From Myoxocephalus aenaeus (lineage: Eukaryota > Chordata > Actinopteri > Perciformes > Cottidae), in contig JBAMJR010000065.1 in assembly GCA_038501785.1 (NCBI GenBank), forward strand, positions 7,791,001 through 7,855,000: a DNA stretch of 64,000 bases. Direction: 5' to 3'. The notes beneath the pieces were generated by a model, which worked only from the letters and a program-made list of their open reading frames with translations, searched no databases and was not told the DNA's origin. Positions 1 to 62,738 of the stretch are shown here, piece after piece. Numbering within the stretch: the first letter of the stretch is position 1; every line of letters starts with the position of its first letter. A program made the position numbers and the translations under genes.

Positions 1-294
1 GTTCTTTGTGTGTTTTTTATTTATTTATTATTTATTTGTTTATTTTGCAGGGACAAATGCACACTAATCAACAGTAAAACTGTAAGTGAGCCAGAGAGGC
101 TAATTTTCATCTGCTGTCCCTGGCCAGATTTTATTTTATGGCGGCCTGAAAATACATTTTCAATAACACAATGCAACGAAGACAGACAGACAGTAACGTA
201 TAGAGACAAAACTAATTCACATCAAAGAAAATGTGAACAGGAACCGTTATCTGGATCTCAACATCACTATTTAAAAAGGTAAAGCGACCGCTAC

Positions 295-51998
<51,704 letters not shown>

Positions 51999-52490
51999 GC
52001 TGATACCTGTTGTTGTTGTTGATGCTTTTTTTGGGTTGTTTTTCAGCTCGTGGAAAAAATAAAAGTAAAGTTTCAACAAGTTGCTTTGAAGTGCCGACAA
52101 AAGGTGCGCATTGGCGGGCTCCCCTGAACGCCTCCTCTCCTCAGTGGACGGACGCGTAAATTCGTCAACATGTAATTTCACTCATGTTTGATTAAGCTCG
52201 AAAAAAAAAAAAGTCCTTTTTTTTATTTAATTTATATAAATACACGGTGGTGGCTTTAAAAAGTGAAACAATTCGTTTCCCCTGGCAATTCCGCCTGTCC
52301 TCTTTGAAGTCGTGAAATATCCCAGAATGTCCTCATGTCAAAGTTTCCTCTTTACGCCAAAAAAAAAAATGCAACCTTCCCGTTACATCGTGCGCGAGCT
52401 CCGTCCGTTTTCCTGGAGTTTCTCTCTCCTGTCGTCGACGCATCCACCAATCAGATTGGAGCCGCCTCTTCTTAACCCCGCCCCACACAC
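51999..52490 (-). promoter_or_regulatory. Probable myo1d 5' leader and promoter
   Basis: Upstream of the start codon the sequence turns CpG-rich. A CCAAT box is present on each strand at 52447-52459 and a GC box (CCCCGCCCC) at 52477-52485. A TATA-like stretch lies at about 52229-52240, which would put transcription start near 52205 with a leader of about 200 nt. A minimal uORF starts at 52185 (6 codons then stop). The exact start site is inferred. Confidence 0.5.
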
Positions 52491-52954
52491 ACACCCGCCC
52501 TGCTGTGGTGAGAGGTGCTGGTTGCACTGGTCAGATGTGTCTGGAGACCACAGCTCCACTGGTGCAGAAACATATTTGCGCGATGACGGGGTCTGAGTTG
52601 TAAAACAGTCGCAGAGGAAATGTGATGACTTGATGCCCTCTGTTACCATAAAAGGAAAAACTACAGCTCATCAGATTTAGTTCTCAATGGGATGTGAAGG
52701 AGAGGAGCGAGCTTCATGTTGGAGCGCGCGCAGCCCGCTGACTTTGACCTGCTATCGATCTGCGTCGGTTCCTTTGATGTGTGGCGACTGCGCCGCACGA
52801 GGCCTCCAGTCTGGAAAGCTAAGAAGCTGAACACCAACAGACTGCCACCAGCTTTCCACCTGTCTGATTACACTGTGTTAGAGCGCCACCTGGTGTTTAA
52901 CACGGGCAAGTACCTGATAGAGGGATAGAGGGAGGGATGGGTGTGTGGAGGTAG

Positions 52955-53062
52955 ATACTGTAGGTAGATAGATAGACAGGTAGGTAGGTAGGTAGATAAA
53001 TCCATCTATAGGTAGGTAGATGGATGATAGATAGATGGATGGAGGTAGATATATGAATAGAT

Positions 53063-53111
<49 letters not shown>

Positions 53112-53273
53112 GTTAAAGTGTGTGTATAATATTAACTTTATTAATTCCGAAGGAAACAGAAGAATTAAAAAAAGCAAAAGAATATATACTCTATTGTTTT
53201 TTTGATACATTTATTTACTGAATTAGCATTTTCTTTTGTTCCTTTTGTTAAAACTACAAAGTGTGTATATATA

Positions 53274-53353
<80 letters not shown>

Positions 53354-53515
53354 TTCATAGGTAGATGGATGATAGGTAGATAGATGGATAAATCTATCTA
53401 TAGGTAGGTAGATGGATAGATGGATGATAGATAGATGGATGGAGGTAGATGGGTAGATATATGAATAGATGGATGATAGCTAGATAGATAGATGGATGGA
53501 AGGATGGATGGATGA
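52955..53515. repeat. TAGG/TAGA/TGGA tetranucleotide cluster with two (TA)n runs
   Basis: A block beginning GATAAATCCATCTATAGGTA at 52995 recurs with few changes at 53387 (offset 392 bp). Pure TA runs lie at 53067-53106 and 53278-53348. Confidence 0.9.
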
Positions 53516-53885
53516 TAGTGTTAGAAAAATTTACTCGACAACTGGTCGTAAAATCATTCAATCCGGACATGTATTCGTTGCAAGGAAGGAGCAGAGAAGA
53601 ATTACAGAACATGATAAACAATTAATATATGATTAATAAACAGAACACATGTTTATTAACATAACAGTGAAACAGTAACTGATTAATAGTAAATATGTTT
53701 TTTCTTCCAACAATAGCTAGGTAGATGGATAGCTGGATGGAAGGATGACAGACAGGTAATTGTCTTTTTTTCAGCAAAATGTCTGACTAATACTATATGA
53801 ATTATGGTACCCTTAAAGTAGATAACATAAATAATAAAATAACCATTTTCTCCTAACTTGTAGACGTAGCAGGACACCTCCTGAC

Positions 53886-53942
53886 CTGTGATGATGGATC
53901 AGAGGGCAGCAGCTCTTCCTCCACAGTCTTCTTCAGTTCCTC
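53886..53942 (-). other. Possible orphan coding exon
   Basis: 57 nt bounded by CCTGCAG and CACAG/GTCAGG, reading EELKKTVEEELLPSDPSSQ. No partner exons found; may be chance or a remnant. Confidence 0.2.
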
Positions 53943-55994
53943 CTGCAGGTGACGATGCACTCCTTTATTTTTGAGGAGAGGCGATGTACCAGCCTCTCCT
54001 CAAGAATAATAAAGAAAGACTCACAACTGTCATCATCACTGCAAAGTAAACACAGAAGGAAAAACTAGCTGGTCATCATTTTAACCTCATTATTCAGCTT
54101 TATCTGTCAGGATTAAGTCCTTTAAGAATCATTCTATTTCATGTAAAGAACGTTTCTTGTTTCCTTCTGGCCTCTTTTCTGACGGCTTGCATGCATCTGA
54201 TTGAACATTCACAGCCGAAGAGCTGATGGAGACTTCATATCCAGGACCTGAGTCATGCTGCTGAAGTGTTGTTTCTTCACACCTGAGACTCCATCTCCTG
54301 CAAAACAGCAGCGTCAGCATTTTTATTTAGCTTAGATTTGAAATGCTGCAATGTATAATATTAAATGATTAACATAATAAAGTTGCAGCTTATGTTGAGT
54401 CCTGACGCAGACAGAGGCATCAGAGACAAAATATTGTAACATTGGACTGTTTTTTAGGTCAATAAAGCTGAAGATAAAGCTGATTTTTATTTTAGTAGCT
54501 AGTTTTAAAACCACAGTAAGACCATTAGGAAGGGAAACGGACTCCACAGAAAATATGATTAAAGGTTGAAAGAAAATATATTTAATGGAAAAAATTAGAA
54601 TATTTGGTTGCTCGTCAAATATTTAATTTAGTTGGTGGAGTTTTAACTTTTAAATGATAGTTTTCATACCATCCGTGACTCAGTTTTGCATGTATGGTTA
54701 CAGATAACAACTATTTCTGTTATTGATTAATCTAAAGATTATTCTCCCTATTAATCTCTAAATCGTTGGTCTATAAAATGCCACAAAAACATGGATGGAA
54801 AGTTCTTAAAGTCCAAATTGATGGCTTCAAATGGATCTTTTTTCCGACCAACAGGCCAAAAACTAAAGACATTAAGTTTCTGGACACAAAGACAAAGAAC
54901 AGCAACACATTTCAGAAGCTGGAGCCGCAGAAAGTTTCATATAATTCCTTAAATTTGACCAGAAACGAGTAACCAAGATACATTTTAAATATGTTAATTA
55001 ATTGCATATTAAACTGATCAATAAAGGTATAACATATCATATCACATTGTCATATTGTACACTGATTTGTTTTGCTTGCAAAGACGTGGCACCCAGATCC
55101 TTGTGAGTAATTGCCTTTAATAGAATATAATGTTCTATTCTCTTTATGCGCTCAGTGACACACGAGCTCAGCTCAGTTCTGTCTGTGCAGAACAACATCT
55201 GGGGAAAGGAAGGAAAAAACAAAAAGCTTTTGTTGCATAATGTATGAATCTTAAGCTCCGTCTGCCTTCTGGCTTCGTAACATCGGAGAGCAAAGCTCGT
55301 CCTCAGACTTTGAAACGTTGCTCAGCTACAACCATCTGGGGACAACAGTTGCTCAGTCATGAAAAAATGGTTTCTCGCTTAAATGACTGTATTAATAGCT
55401 TCATTTTTTGGGGGGAACGAACAAAGATTTTTGTTTTTCTGGGCGGGAATTACTTAGAAAAGTTCACATTGTCACTGTAATGAGAAAAACACATGCAGAT
55501 AGATGTATTAATTAGAACAAAATACTTTAATTATTACCAAAATACTATAAAAATGTAAATATAAAGAACTTTAGAATAAGGGTGTGCTAAATATTAAAGG
55601 AATGCATTTATATTTAATTAATATTAATAGTTCTCTCAATTATGTTTGCTGATACTTTGGATTTAAGGTATGATCTATGTGAACTAATTAATTCTAGTTT
55701 GGGTTAATGAATTGCATAAAGAAGGTGGAAAGCTTATCATGTGTTAAATAATGTTAAACATCTGAAGAGCAAAAGGAAGTGTTACAGCTTCAATGATAAA
55801 AAAGTTGCTCTCATGTTGTTACGGGATAAAAATGCCAGCGTAAAAAAACCTGCCATTTAGTTATAAATACACATTATAAGTCTTTTAACCAGTACCTGCT
55901 CATAACTACCAAATATTCATTCATTTTCAGAATTGTAACCCTTAACATGCCTCTGTTGTATAGTAAACAGTTTAATGCAGGGATAAACAACACA

Positions 55995-56000
55995 TTTATT
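55995..56000 (-). terminator. Candidate poly(A) signal of the IFI44-like gene
   Basis: AATAAA on the minus strand, 75 nt after the stop codon. Confidence 0.45.
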
Positions 56001-56074
56001 TTGAATATATTTGATCAATTTGAATTAGTGAGGGATGGGAAAGAAATCGTGATCCTCTTTCAGACGTGACTCTT

Positions 56075-56317
56075 TCAGTTTTGTTCTGATGAGACTGGAC
56101 GGAAACGATCATTGGCTCTGAGGTCCTGCTGATCCATCGCCTCCTGGTCCTCAGTAGCCTGGTTCTCAAAGAAGCTGTCTGTGTAGTTCAGCATCTGCTC
56201 CACAGCAGTCAACAGCAGGATGTCGATGTCCTGGTCCAGCTCCAGCTCCTCACTGTAGCTCTTCACCAGCAGCACACAGGACAAGGGGATGCCGAAAGAC
56301 TCACTCAACTCCCGGGC
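56075..56317 (-). CDS. ifi44l: IFI44-like coding exon 7 and stop
   Basis: 80 codons beginning ARELSESFGIPLSCVLLVKS, through ELDQDIDILLLTAVEQMLNY, ending SSEQN with TGA at 56077-56075. Acceptor TCTCTCAG. Confidence 0.92.
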   Translation of the reverse strand, partial: ARELSESFGIPLSCVLLVKSYSEELELDQDIDILLLTAVEQMLNYTDSFFENQATEDQEAMDQQDLRANDRFRPVSSEQN

Positions 56318-59300
56318 CTGAGAGAAATAAATGGGTTAAATTCACTCATAGAAGATAATCCGTTATTAGTGCCGCAGTGGGAAAATTGCAGGTTTACAGC
56401 AGCAAGAGACACATAGTAAAATAAAAACAAAAACTAGTACCGTAAAAGTCGGGTTACAAGCCGCTACTACCTTCGGTGGGTGTCCCCGCTGCTGCTAGCT
56501 CCCCGCTGCTGCTGCTGCTGCTGCTAGCTCCCCGCTGCTAGGTCCCCACTGCTGCTAGCTCCCCGCTGCTGCTACTAGCTCCCCGCTGCTGCTAGCTCCC
56601 CGCTGCTACTAGCTACCCGCTGCTGCTGCTACTAGCTCCCCGCTGCTGCTGCTACTAGCTCCCCGCTGCTGCTAGCTCCCCACTGCTGCTAGCTCCCCGC
56701 TGCTAGGTCCCCGCTGCTACTAGCTCCCCGCTGCTGCTACTAGCTCCCCGCTGCTGCTGCTGCTAGCTCCCCGCTGCTGCTACTAGCTCCCCGTTGCTGC
56801 TGCTACTAGGTCCCCACTGCTGCTAGCTCCCCGCTGCTGCTACTAGCTCCCCGTTGCTGCTGCTACTAGGTCCCCACTGCTGCTAGCTCCCCGCTGCTAC
56901 TAGCTACCCGCTGCTGCTGCTACTAGCTCCCCGCTGCTAGGTCCCCACTGCTGCTAGCTCCCCGCTGCTGCTGCTAGCTCCCCGCTGCTGCTACTAGCTC
57001 CCCGCTGCTGCTAGCTCCCCGCTGCTACTAGCTACCCGCTGCTGCTGCTACTAGCTCCCCGCTGCTGCTGCTACTAGCTCCCCGCTGCTGCTAGCTCCCC
57101 GCTGCTAGGTCCCCGCTGCTACTAGCTCCCCGCTGCTGCTACTAGCTCCCCGCTGCTGCTGCTGCTGCTGCTGCTAGCTCCCCGCTGCTGCTACTAGCTC
57201 CCCGCTGCTGCTGCTACTAGCTCTCCGCTGCTGCTGCTAGCTCTCCGCTGCTGCTGCTAGCTCTCCGCTGCTGCTGCTACTGCCCGCATCTCCTCTGGCC
57301 GAGTCGGGCGTCGAGCTGGGACTGATCCCGCTACCTTCGGTGGTTGTCGGGGAACTAGCGGAGAACTAGCAGCAGGGCTAGCTGGCTACACCGGGGAACT
57401 AGCGGGGACACCCACTGAAGGTAGTAGCGGCTTGTATCCCGACTTTTACTGTAATAAATATAAGTAAACAGTAATAAAAACAATAAAAGAATCCACAATA
57501 GCAATATTATATATATACAGACAAAATAAACAAGATTAAAGTGTCCTCGTTGTCGTTATTTATAGAGCCTCCTAACATGACTGTTACCTTCCTCTGGAGG
57601 TAAACGCTGCGATAAACATTGTGTAAGTCTTTTGCTGCCAGCGGACAGGCCTCGTCTACTTTAGTCATCAGCAGAATCTGAGGAATTCCTGTAAGAGAGC
57701 AGAAGGTCGGAGAAAAGACCAGATGTAAATAGCTGAGAAGATACAGTGAAAGCTTACTGACTATTTATTATTATTTTAAATTTACTCAAAGTTAATTCCA
57801 GTCGCAAGATAAATATTGTTGATGTTGAAGTTCTTTTAATTTTTTCTTTATTGAATATAACTATAAATGTTTTGAGTGAAATTGTATTCTATCACGCTGC
57901 ATTATTACGCTGTAGTACATTCCTGTTTTTTATGACATTTATATATCACAAGACACAAGTCTAAATATGGTCATAGCAGCTTTGCAGCTGCCCTTTTGTA
58001 TCTTTCTTATCTGTATTTTTCATAGCTGTAAACACAAACACGCTATTGCGCATATTGTAACCACAGGCACCTGTTACTCAGTTACTCTTGCAGGTGTCGA
58101 CCACATAAACCACACAGTGAATCACATCATTCAGAGTCGCTTTCTTGTTGAAGCCAGGAGTGTCCCCCTGGATGGGCGTGAAGGGATTCAACTGAGGAAC
58201 AAATAAAGCAGAAGCAGAATGTAATCACTCAAAGCGTCCTACATTCTTACCGCGAACTTAGTTCCATGAAGATGTGGGTAATTAGGGAGATAGATATAAG
58301 AGACCTGGTAGCGATCCTTTATGTGACCCTTGAAGATGTGGACCAAGTCCTCAATGTCCAAACCAGCCTCAGCGTTTTCCTCCAGCCCCATCGTGTCACA
58401 CAGGGTCAGAGGAACAGCTCCACCGCCTTTCCCTGACTTGATAGTGTAGATGCGGAACTGCAGGAGCGACATGAACATAGTTTAATGGGACAAACTGTAT
58501 AACGTGGAATCCGTTCAAATCAATGCACGTTAACCTTCATATGCACGACAAAACGTAAAATATTGTCCCTTTTTCCTCCCGTTTTTGTTGCAGGTTATAA
58601 GCTGACATTCATGATTAGGCTGCAGCAAAAACAACGGACACAGTTCCCCTTCAGCATATCTGCAGAGTGCCACAAAGAGTGAAGCTTGCGCCAGCACCTG
58701 AGTGGTCACACTCCTCCCTGCCGTTCCTGCGATGGCCTGAGAGGTCATGTTGCCTCGAAACACCGAGTTGATGGAGTTGAAGAAGGTCGACTTGCCGGCC
58801 CCGACGGGCCCCACCAACACAGCTCGGGCTCGTTTGACAGTGTTAATCTCTGGTTTATAGCTCAGGATGGTCTTCATCAGCTGCTGCCTTCTCCTGCAGG
58901 GAACACAAAGGACACACAAGACATTCAAAGAAGGAGTTACACCACTGGAGGTTGACAAAGAATTTAAGTTGCTCTTTAAAGTCCAAATTAAAATAGGCGA
59001 CAACAATCTAACAATACAAAATGTGTACATATTTTACTTTGTTAAGTGCACCATTAAATAAGGTGGAGTTTCTTTCTTTTAGCCTGGAAACTGAAATACT
59101 TTTGCCATTTAATATTTCCACGTACTCCGGGGTCCAGTGAATGTTCCTCCCAGGTTTGTCCAGGAGATCTCCCAAGCCTGCAGGAGAGTTCATACAACTT
59201 AATTGTAACATGATAACAGTCCACTTTAGTAAAAACAATGCGATTCCTAGCAAATTCAGTATAAAAAGACCAATTCACTTGCATTGCATGGATAAAACAT

Positions 59301-59797
59301 CCTCTTCATCACGCACCTTCAACTCGATACACTTCAAACTCAGTCAGTGCCAAGTCTTCTCCGTGCATCTTCGCAGCCTGAAAGGTGAAGTTCATCCCCG
59401 GGTTGGACTGGATCTTAGCAGCGTTCTCATGCAGGAACACCAAGGCACCATAATGCGGACCGGTGACTCCATCTGTGAAAGCACACTTTTGGTCGATACC
59501 CGCCACCATCAGTGGTTTGTTCCCACCTGAGCGGATGCTGTAGAGGAAGGCGTCCTCGTCATAGACTTCCACTCCGCTCTGGGTGTAGTCCTTAGAGGTG
59601 TAGGCCCCGAAGATAAACCCAGCTTCGTTGTAGGCCACGAGGACAGTGGGGCCCTGGTTGTCACAGTGGTTGTGAAAAGCCAAAGCGGTGAAGCCGTGGA
59701 CGCTGGCTTTGTGGAGGAGGTGGAGTCTGACATGACCCAGGAGAGAGAACAGCTCCTTCCGCTGATCTCCAGACAGGCTTGAAGTAACGACAGGCAT
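56075..59797 (-). CDS. ifi44l: Interferon-induced protein 44-like (IFI44/IFI44L family), seven coding exons
   Basis: 443 residues from exons 59317-59797, 59126-59177, 58698-58893, 58305-58457, 58086-58191, 57588-57688 and 56075-56317, all in phase. Residues 1-160 form the TLDc-like N-terminal domain (SVHGFTALAFHNHCDNQGPT is typical). A P-loop, GPVGAGKS (206-213), a DTMG motif (264-267) and TKVD (NKxD-like) mark the GTPase-like domain. IFI44 proteins are interferon-induced cytoplasmic antiviral or regulatory proteins. The start at 59797 opens the TLDc-like domain. Compared with human IFI44, about 23 residues between the DTCK and TKVD motifs are missing. Assignment to IFI44 or IFI44L is not settled. 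Confidence 0.88.
56438..57453. mobile_element. Family M1 MITE copy 4, expanded internally to a minisatellite (1.0 kb)
   Basis: Ends CCGTAAAAGTCGGGTTACAA and an inverse with one mismatch, flanked by TA. The interior (about 56484-57280) is an array of GCTAGCTCCCCGCTGCTGCT-type units with variable CTG triplet number. It lies in the last intron of the IFI44-like gene. Confidence 0.75.
57588..57688 (-). CDS. ifi44l: IFI44-like coding exon 6 (TKVD motif)
   Basis: Reads IPQILLMTKVDEACPLAAKD then LHNVYRSVYLQRK. Acceptor TCTTACAG, donor GAAG then GTAACAG. Confidence 0.9.
58086..58191 (-). CDS. ifi44l: IFI44-like coding exon 5
   Basis: LNPFTPIQGDTPGFNKKATL then NDVIHCVVYVVDTCK. An in-frame stop follows shortly, so the donor is taken at GCAAGA/GTAACT, which keeps phase with exon 6 but leaves out a segment usual in the family. 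Confidence 0.75.
58305..58457 (-). CDS. ifi44l: IFI44-like coding exon 4 (G3-like motif)
   Basis: 51 codons, FRIYTIKSGKGGGAVPLTLC then DTMGLEENAEAGLDIEDLVH, ending DRYQ. Acceptor CCTGCAG, donor CCAG then GTCTC. Confidence 0.92.
58698..58893 (-). CDS. ifi44l: IFI44-like coding exon 3 (P-loop)
   Basis: Contains ARAVLVGPVGAGKSTFFNSI and FRGNMTSQAIAGTAGRSVTT, the family signature. Acceptor CCTGCAG, donor TCAG then GTGCTG. Confidence 0.93.
59126..59177 (-). CDS. ifi44l: IFI44-like coding exon 2 (linker)
   Basis: 52 nt reading LGDLLDKPGRNIHWTP and part of Glu. The internal GGA/GTACGT is taken as the donor because it joins in phase to ERRQQLMKTI. Confidence 0.8.
59317..59797 (-). CDS. ifi44l: IFI44-like coding exon 1 (TLDc-like domain)
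   Basis: Residues 1-160 plus one base. Begins MPVVTSSLSGDQRKELFSLL and ends EFEVYRVE. Acceptor TTTAGACAG lies 13 nt before the ATG; donor GAAG then GTGCG. Confidence 0.9.
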
Positions 59798-60524
59798 GAT
59801 GGCGGGAAGACTGTCTAAAACACACCGGAAGATGCAGCACTATGATCAGATATGTGATGAAATGTGACGTCTTAATACCAATACAACCATGTGAAAATAT
59901 TACATTATAAGTAAAAGTTCTGCATTCAAAATGTGAAACTTAGTGCAGAGGTATTATCAGTTAGACATATTAGTGTGCAGCTGATAGATTGAGAAAATTG
60001 GTTGGATTTAAATGTTGATAAATGTTATTCAACTCCAGCTGTCAGATAAATGTAGTAGATTGAAGTATTAAGTAGCCTAAAATAGAAATACTCAAGTTAA
60101 GTACACCTTTGTAAGTGCAGTACTTTAGTACATTGACGTAGTTACTTTCCACCATTGCTTAATGTCACGTGAAATGTCAGAAAATCAGATGTACCTTTAC
60201 AATATGTGAAGATAACACTAGAAAAAATATGTGACAAATTGTCATTTGCTTTATTATCTATAATTTAAGTTAGTTTCATTTTTGCCTCTGAATAGATGTT
60301 TAGAAAGCTGAAAGACAAACTGGTTCAATTTGTATGATACATCATGTAAACATTACAGGAAATACTGCCGACATCCCACAACTATATTTGTTAAAAAAAA
60401 AAGATGAATTCAAAGAGAAAGCGTAAGTATATCGACCGAACAAAACCACACTGATCGGTAATTGAAAGCTAACCAATGACACAATTACACCCAGTAACAG
60501 TGGATGCAGTTGAAGATAAATTAC

Positions 60525-60605
60525 CTGCAGTAATGGGCCTAGAAGTATTTTTGGTAAACTGCAGCAGGAGTTGTAGTTCTGTTGATCCGAGTTTCTCCGT
60601 CGAGG
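60525..60605 (-). other. Probable non-coding first exon of the IFI44-like gene
   Basis: Ends CTGCAG then GTAATT, a good donor, and the coding exon has its own acceptor just before the ATG, so an upstream exon is needed. The transcription start is a guess. Confidence 0.45.
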
Positions 60606-60612
60606 GGAAAAC

Positions 60613-60624
60613 AAAAATGAAACT
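60613..60624 (+). promoter_or_regulatory. ISRE-like element
   Basis: AAAAATGAAACT matches the ISRE core GAAANNGAAACT with one mismatch and lies just upstream of the inferred first exon. Confidence 0.45.
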
Positions 60625-60762
60625 TACAGTGATTTGAAAATAAGAAAAGGAGTTTTATGGGATTTTTTTAGGTTTTTATTTTTTTAGGTGCGGCAGGGCC
60701 TGAGGGGGGGAAATATGGAAGCCTGTTTCCACCACACACAAAAAAAGAAGTCATAATTATGA

Positions 60763-60790
60763 GGGGGGGGGGGGGGGGGGGGGGGGGGGG
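60763..60790. repeat. Poly(G) run of 28
   Basis: 28 consecutive G on the plus strand, about 160 bp upstream of the inferred start of the IFI44-like gene. Confidence 0.95.
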
Positions 60791-60829
60791 TGGAAACGGG
60801 AAATGATTGAAATGATTGAAACATATAGT

Positions 60830-60941
60830 GAAATATTGTTGTTATGTATGCGTTATTATGCTGTGATTTTCCTGGTCTGGCCCACTTGAGATCAAAATGG
60901 GCAGCATGTGGCCCCTTCACTAAAATGAGTTTGACACCCCT
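60830..60941 (-). mobile_element. hAT-like element end
   Basis: On the minus strand reads CAGGGGTGTCAAACTCATTT then GGCCACATGCTGCCCATTTT, the well-known terminal sequence of a vertebrate hAT family. Confidence 0.6.
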
Positions 60942-61109
60942 GGTTTAATGCATTGTGTCAAACAGTGCAGTGATCCATAATACAGCAGTGATGCCCCTAG
61001 TGGACATCAGGGGCATGTTATTTGCACCATAATTTGGTGAGAAAACTACAAAATTGAAGCCATGGCTCAAGATTGATAGCCTGATATAATTGGATGCATA
61101 ATTTTATAC

Positions 61110-61199
61110 CTCGATGGGATGAAAACTTGTGGTTTTAATGGAGACATCAGTTGTGATGCTTTTCTTGACGGTTTGATTCAGTCTCCGGTCCACGAATAA
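61110..61199 (-). other. Possible orphan exon
   Basis: 90 nt with TTCAG and GAG/GTATAA borders, reading LFVDRRLNQTVKKSITTDVS and 10 more open codons. No recognised family and no partner exon. Confidence 0.2.
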
Positions 61200-61714
61200 C
61201 TGAACACATAGACAACAATATCAGATGAGCATTATTTTGTAAAAAAAAAAAAAGAAGCTCAATTTAACATACAAAAGAAATAAAAAATAGGAAGCAGACA
61301 ATGTGTGAGACCTTGAATATGTCTGCATGGCCTTTTCAAATACAGGAGATCTTTTGAAGACATCACCAAATACCAACGTAAGCGTTTATTTCACACTTAA
61401 ATGTTCAAAGTCACTCTTCTTCATATCAGCACGAGGAGAAACTCAACCAACGTCCGAAAGCGAGCTCATCCGTAGGTCACCCACTAGATGTATTAAGTTG
61501 AACGGCATCTTTCCCGCTCAGTCGAGGTGTTACTTTCACAGACTAGTTGCAAACGTAGACGTGCAATTAGTACGTTATTATTATTTTTTCAGTGTGTGTG
61601 AAAAGTGCAGCGTAAATCGTTCTTTAAAACATAATTTTACATAAGAGACTCATTTGCATGGCTCCCCTTGTGTTTTACAGTTACGTGCAGATACTGGACA
61701 TGATGTTCCTGTTG

Positions 61715-61789
61715 CTATGGAGAGTCTATCAGCCGCTTGTTTGCATGAGATAAGGAGAAGGGCTGCTGGAGTCTTTCCACTGTGGAGGC
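61715..61789 (-). other. Possible terminal exon of an unidentified gene
   Basis: After an ACCTGCAG acceptor the frame reads ASTVERLQQPFSLSHANKRL then IDSP and a TAG stop. Composition is protein-like but no upstream exon was found. Confidence 0.2.
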
Positions 61790-62732
61790 CTGCAGGTAAA
61801 CATCCTGGTTCACGGCCGTCTGGAGATCAGCTGCTGCTGTAAAGTGAGCCTCACGTCACATCCGCCTCCTGCAGGATCTTTCATTCACAACAACAACAAC
61901 AAGAAGGGCATCCTCAAAAACAATGTGCCCGACTGGACGCTACTTCTAAATTATATATATTATTATGAATATAAATATTAAAGCCAGTGGCTCGAAGACA
62001 AACTGGCCACCTGTTTAATTCCTTTTCTTGAAAAAAACTACATAAAGGAGATTATGTTGTTTTTTAACCTAATTTGCATTTGCTCATTTTGTTGAACTTA
62101 CTCTTTTATTATATATTTAAAAAAGTATATATATTATATTGTATATATTATATGAGATATATATGATATATATATATAGTCCAATTTAAAGACTTGCTTT
62201 AAAAGAAGTTCAAGCGAGATGCAGTATTTTATTGAGTTTGCAAAAAAGTACTAATGGAAAATGTCCCCTTTCAGAATGTTATGTTTATCCATTATGAAAT
62301 ACTGTATATTATATTGTAAATGATCAATTGATTAAGCAGCATTTTAATGTTGCAGCGCGTTTATTTGCAGCTCATTTCACAAAAATTCCAATACACAACT
62401 GGCAGACACACACACACAATAATTGATGCCAAGGTATACACAGAAAGTGTATTATGTGTAGTATTATGTGTGGAAAGTACCTCAAAAACCTACGTCCTCT
62501 TGGGCTCTGGCCCAAAAAACTTCTACAGACACAAATCTTTCTGTGGTGGTAAGATCTTTGTTTGTGTGCCTGAAGGTCTGCAATGACTGCAGGAAAAAAA
62601 AACTCCACCTTTTGTTTCTTCCTTTTCGACCCACAAAGCTGCAAGAAAAGACAACAAGAAAACACCGCAGGGACACACACACACACACACACACAAATAG
62701 CACAAGAGAAGCATGTTGTACTTAAGTTGTTC

Positions 62733-62738
62733 TTTATT
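62733..62738 (-). terminator. Candidate poly(A) signal of the right-edge gene
   Basis: AATAAA on the minus strand about 1 kb after the stop at 63737, suggesting the 3' UTR spans roughly 62.71-63.74 kb. Confidence 0.4.

Larger units (their letters stand above)
52491..55994. other. Intergenic between myo1d and the IFI44-like gene
   Basis: Holds the tetranucleotide/TA cluster at 52955-53515 and one possible small exon at 53886-53942. No other gene recognised. Confidence 0.5.
60942..62732. other. Intergenic, upstream of the IFI44-like gene
   Basis: Two weak exon-like segments (61110-61199 and 61715-61789) and an AT-rich stretch (61940-62330); no convincing gene. Confidence 0.4.
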
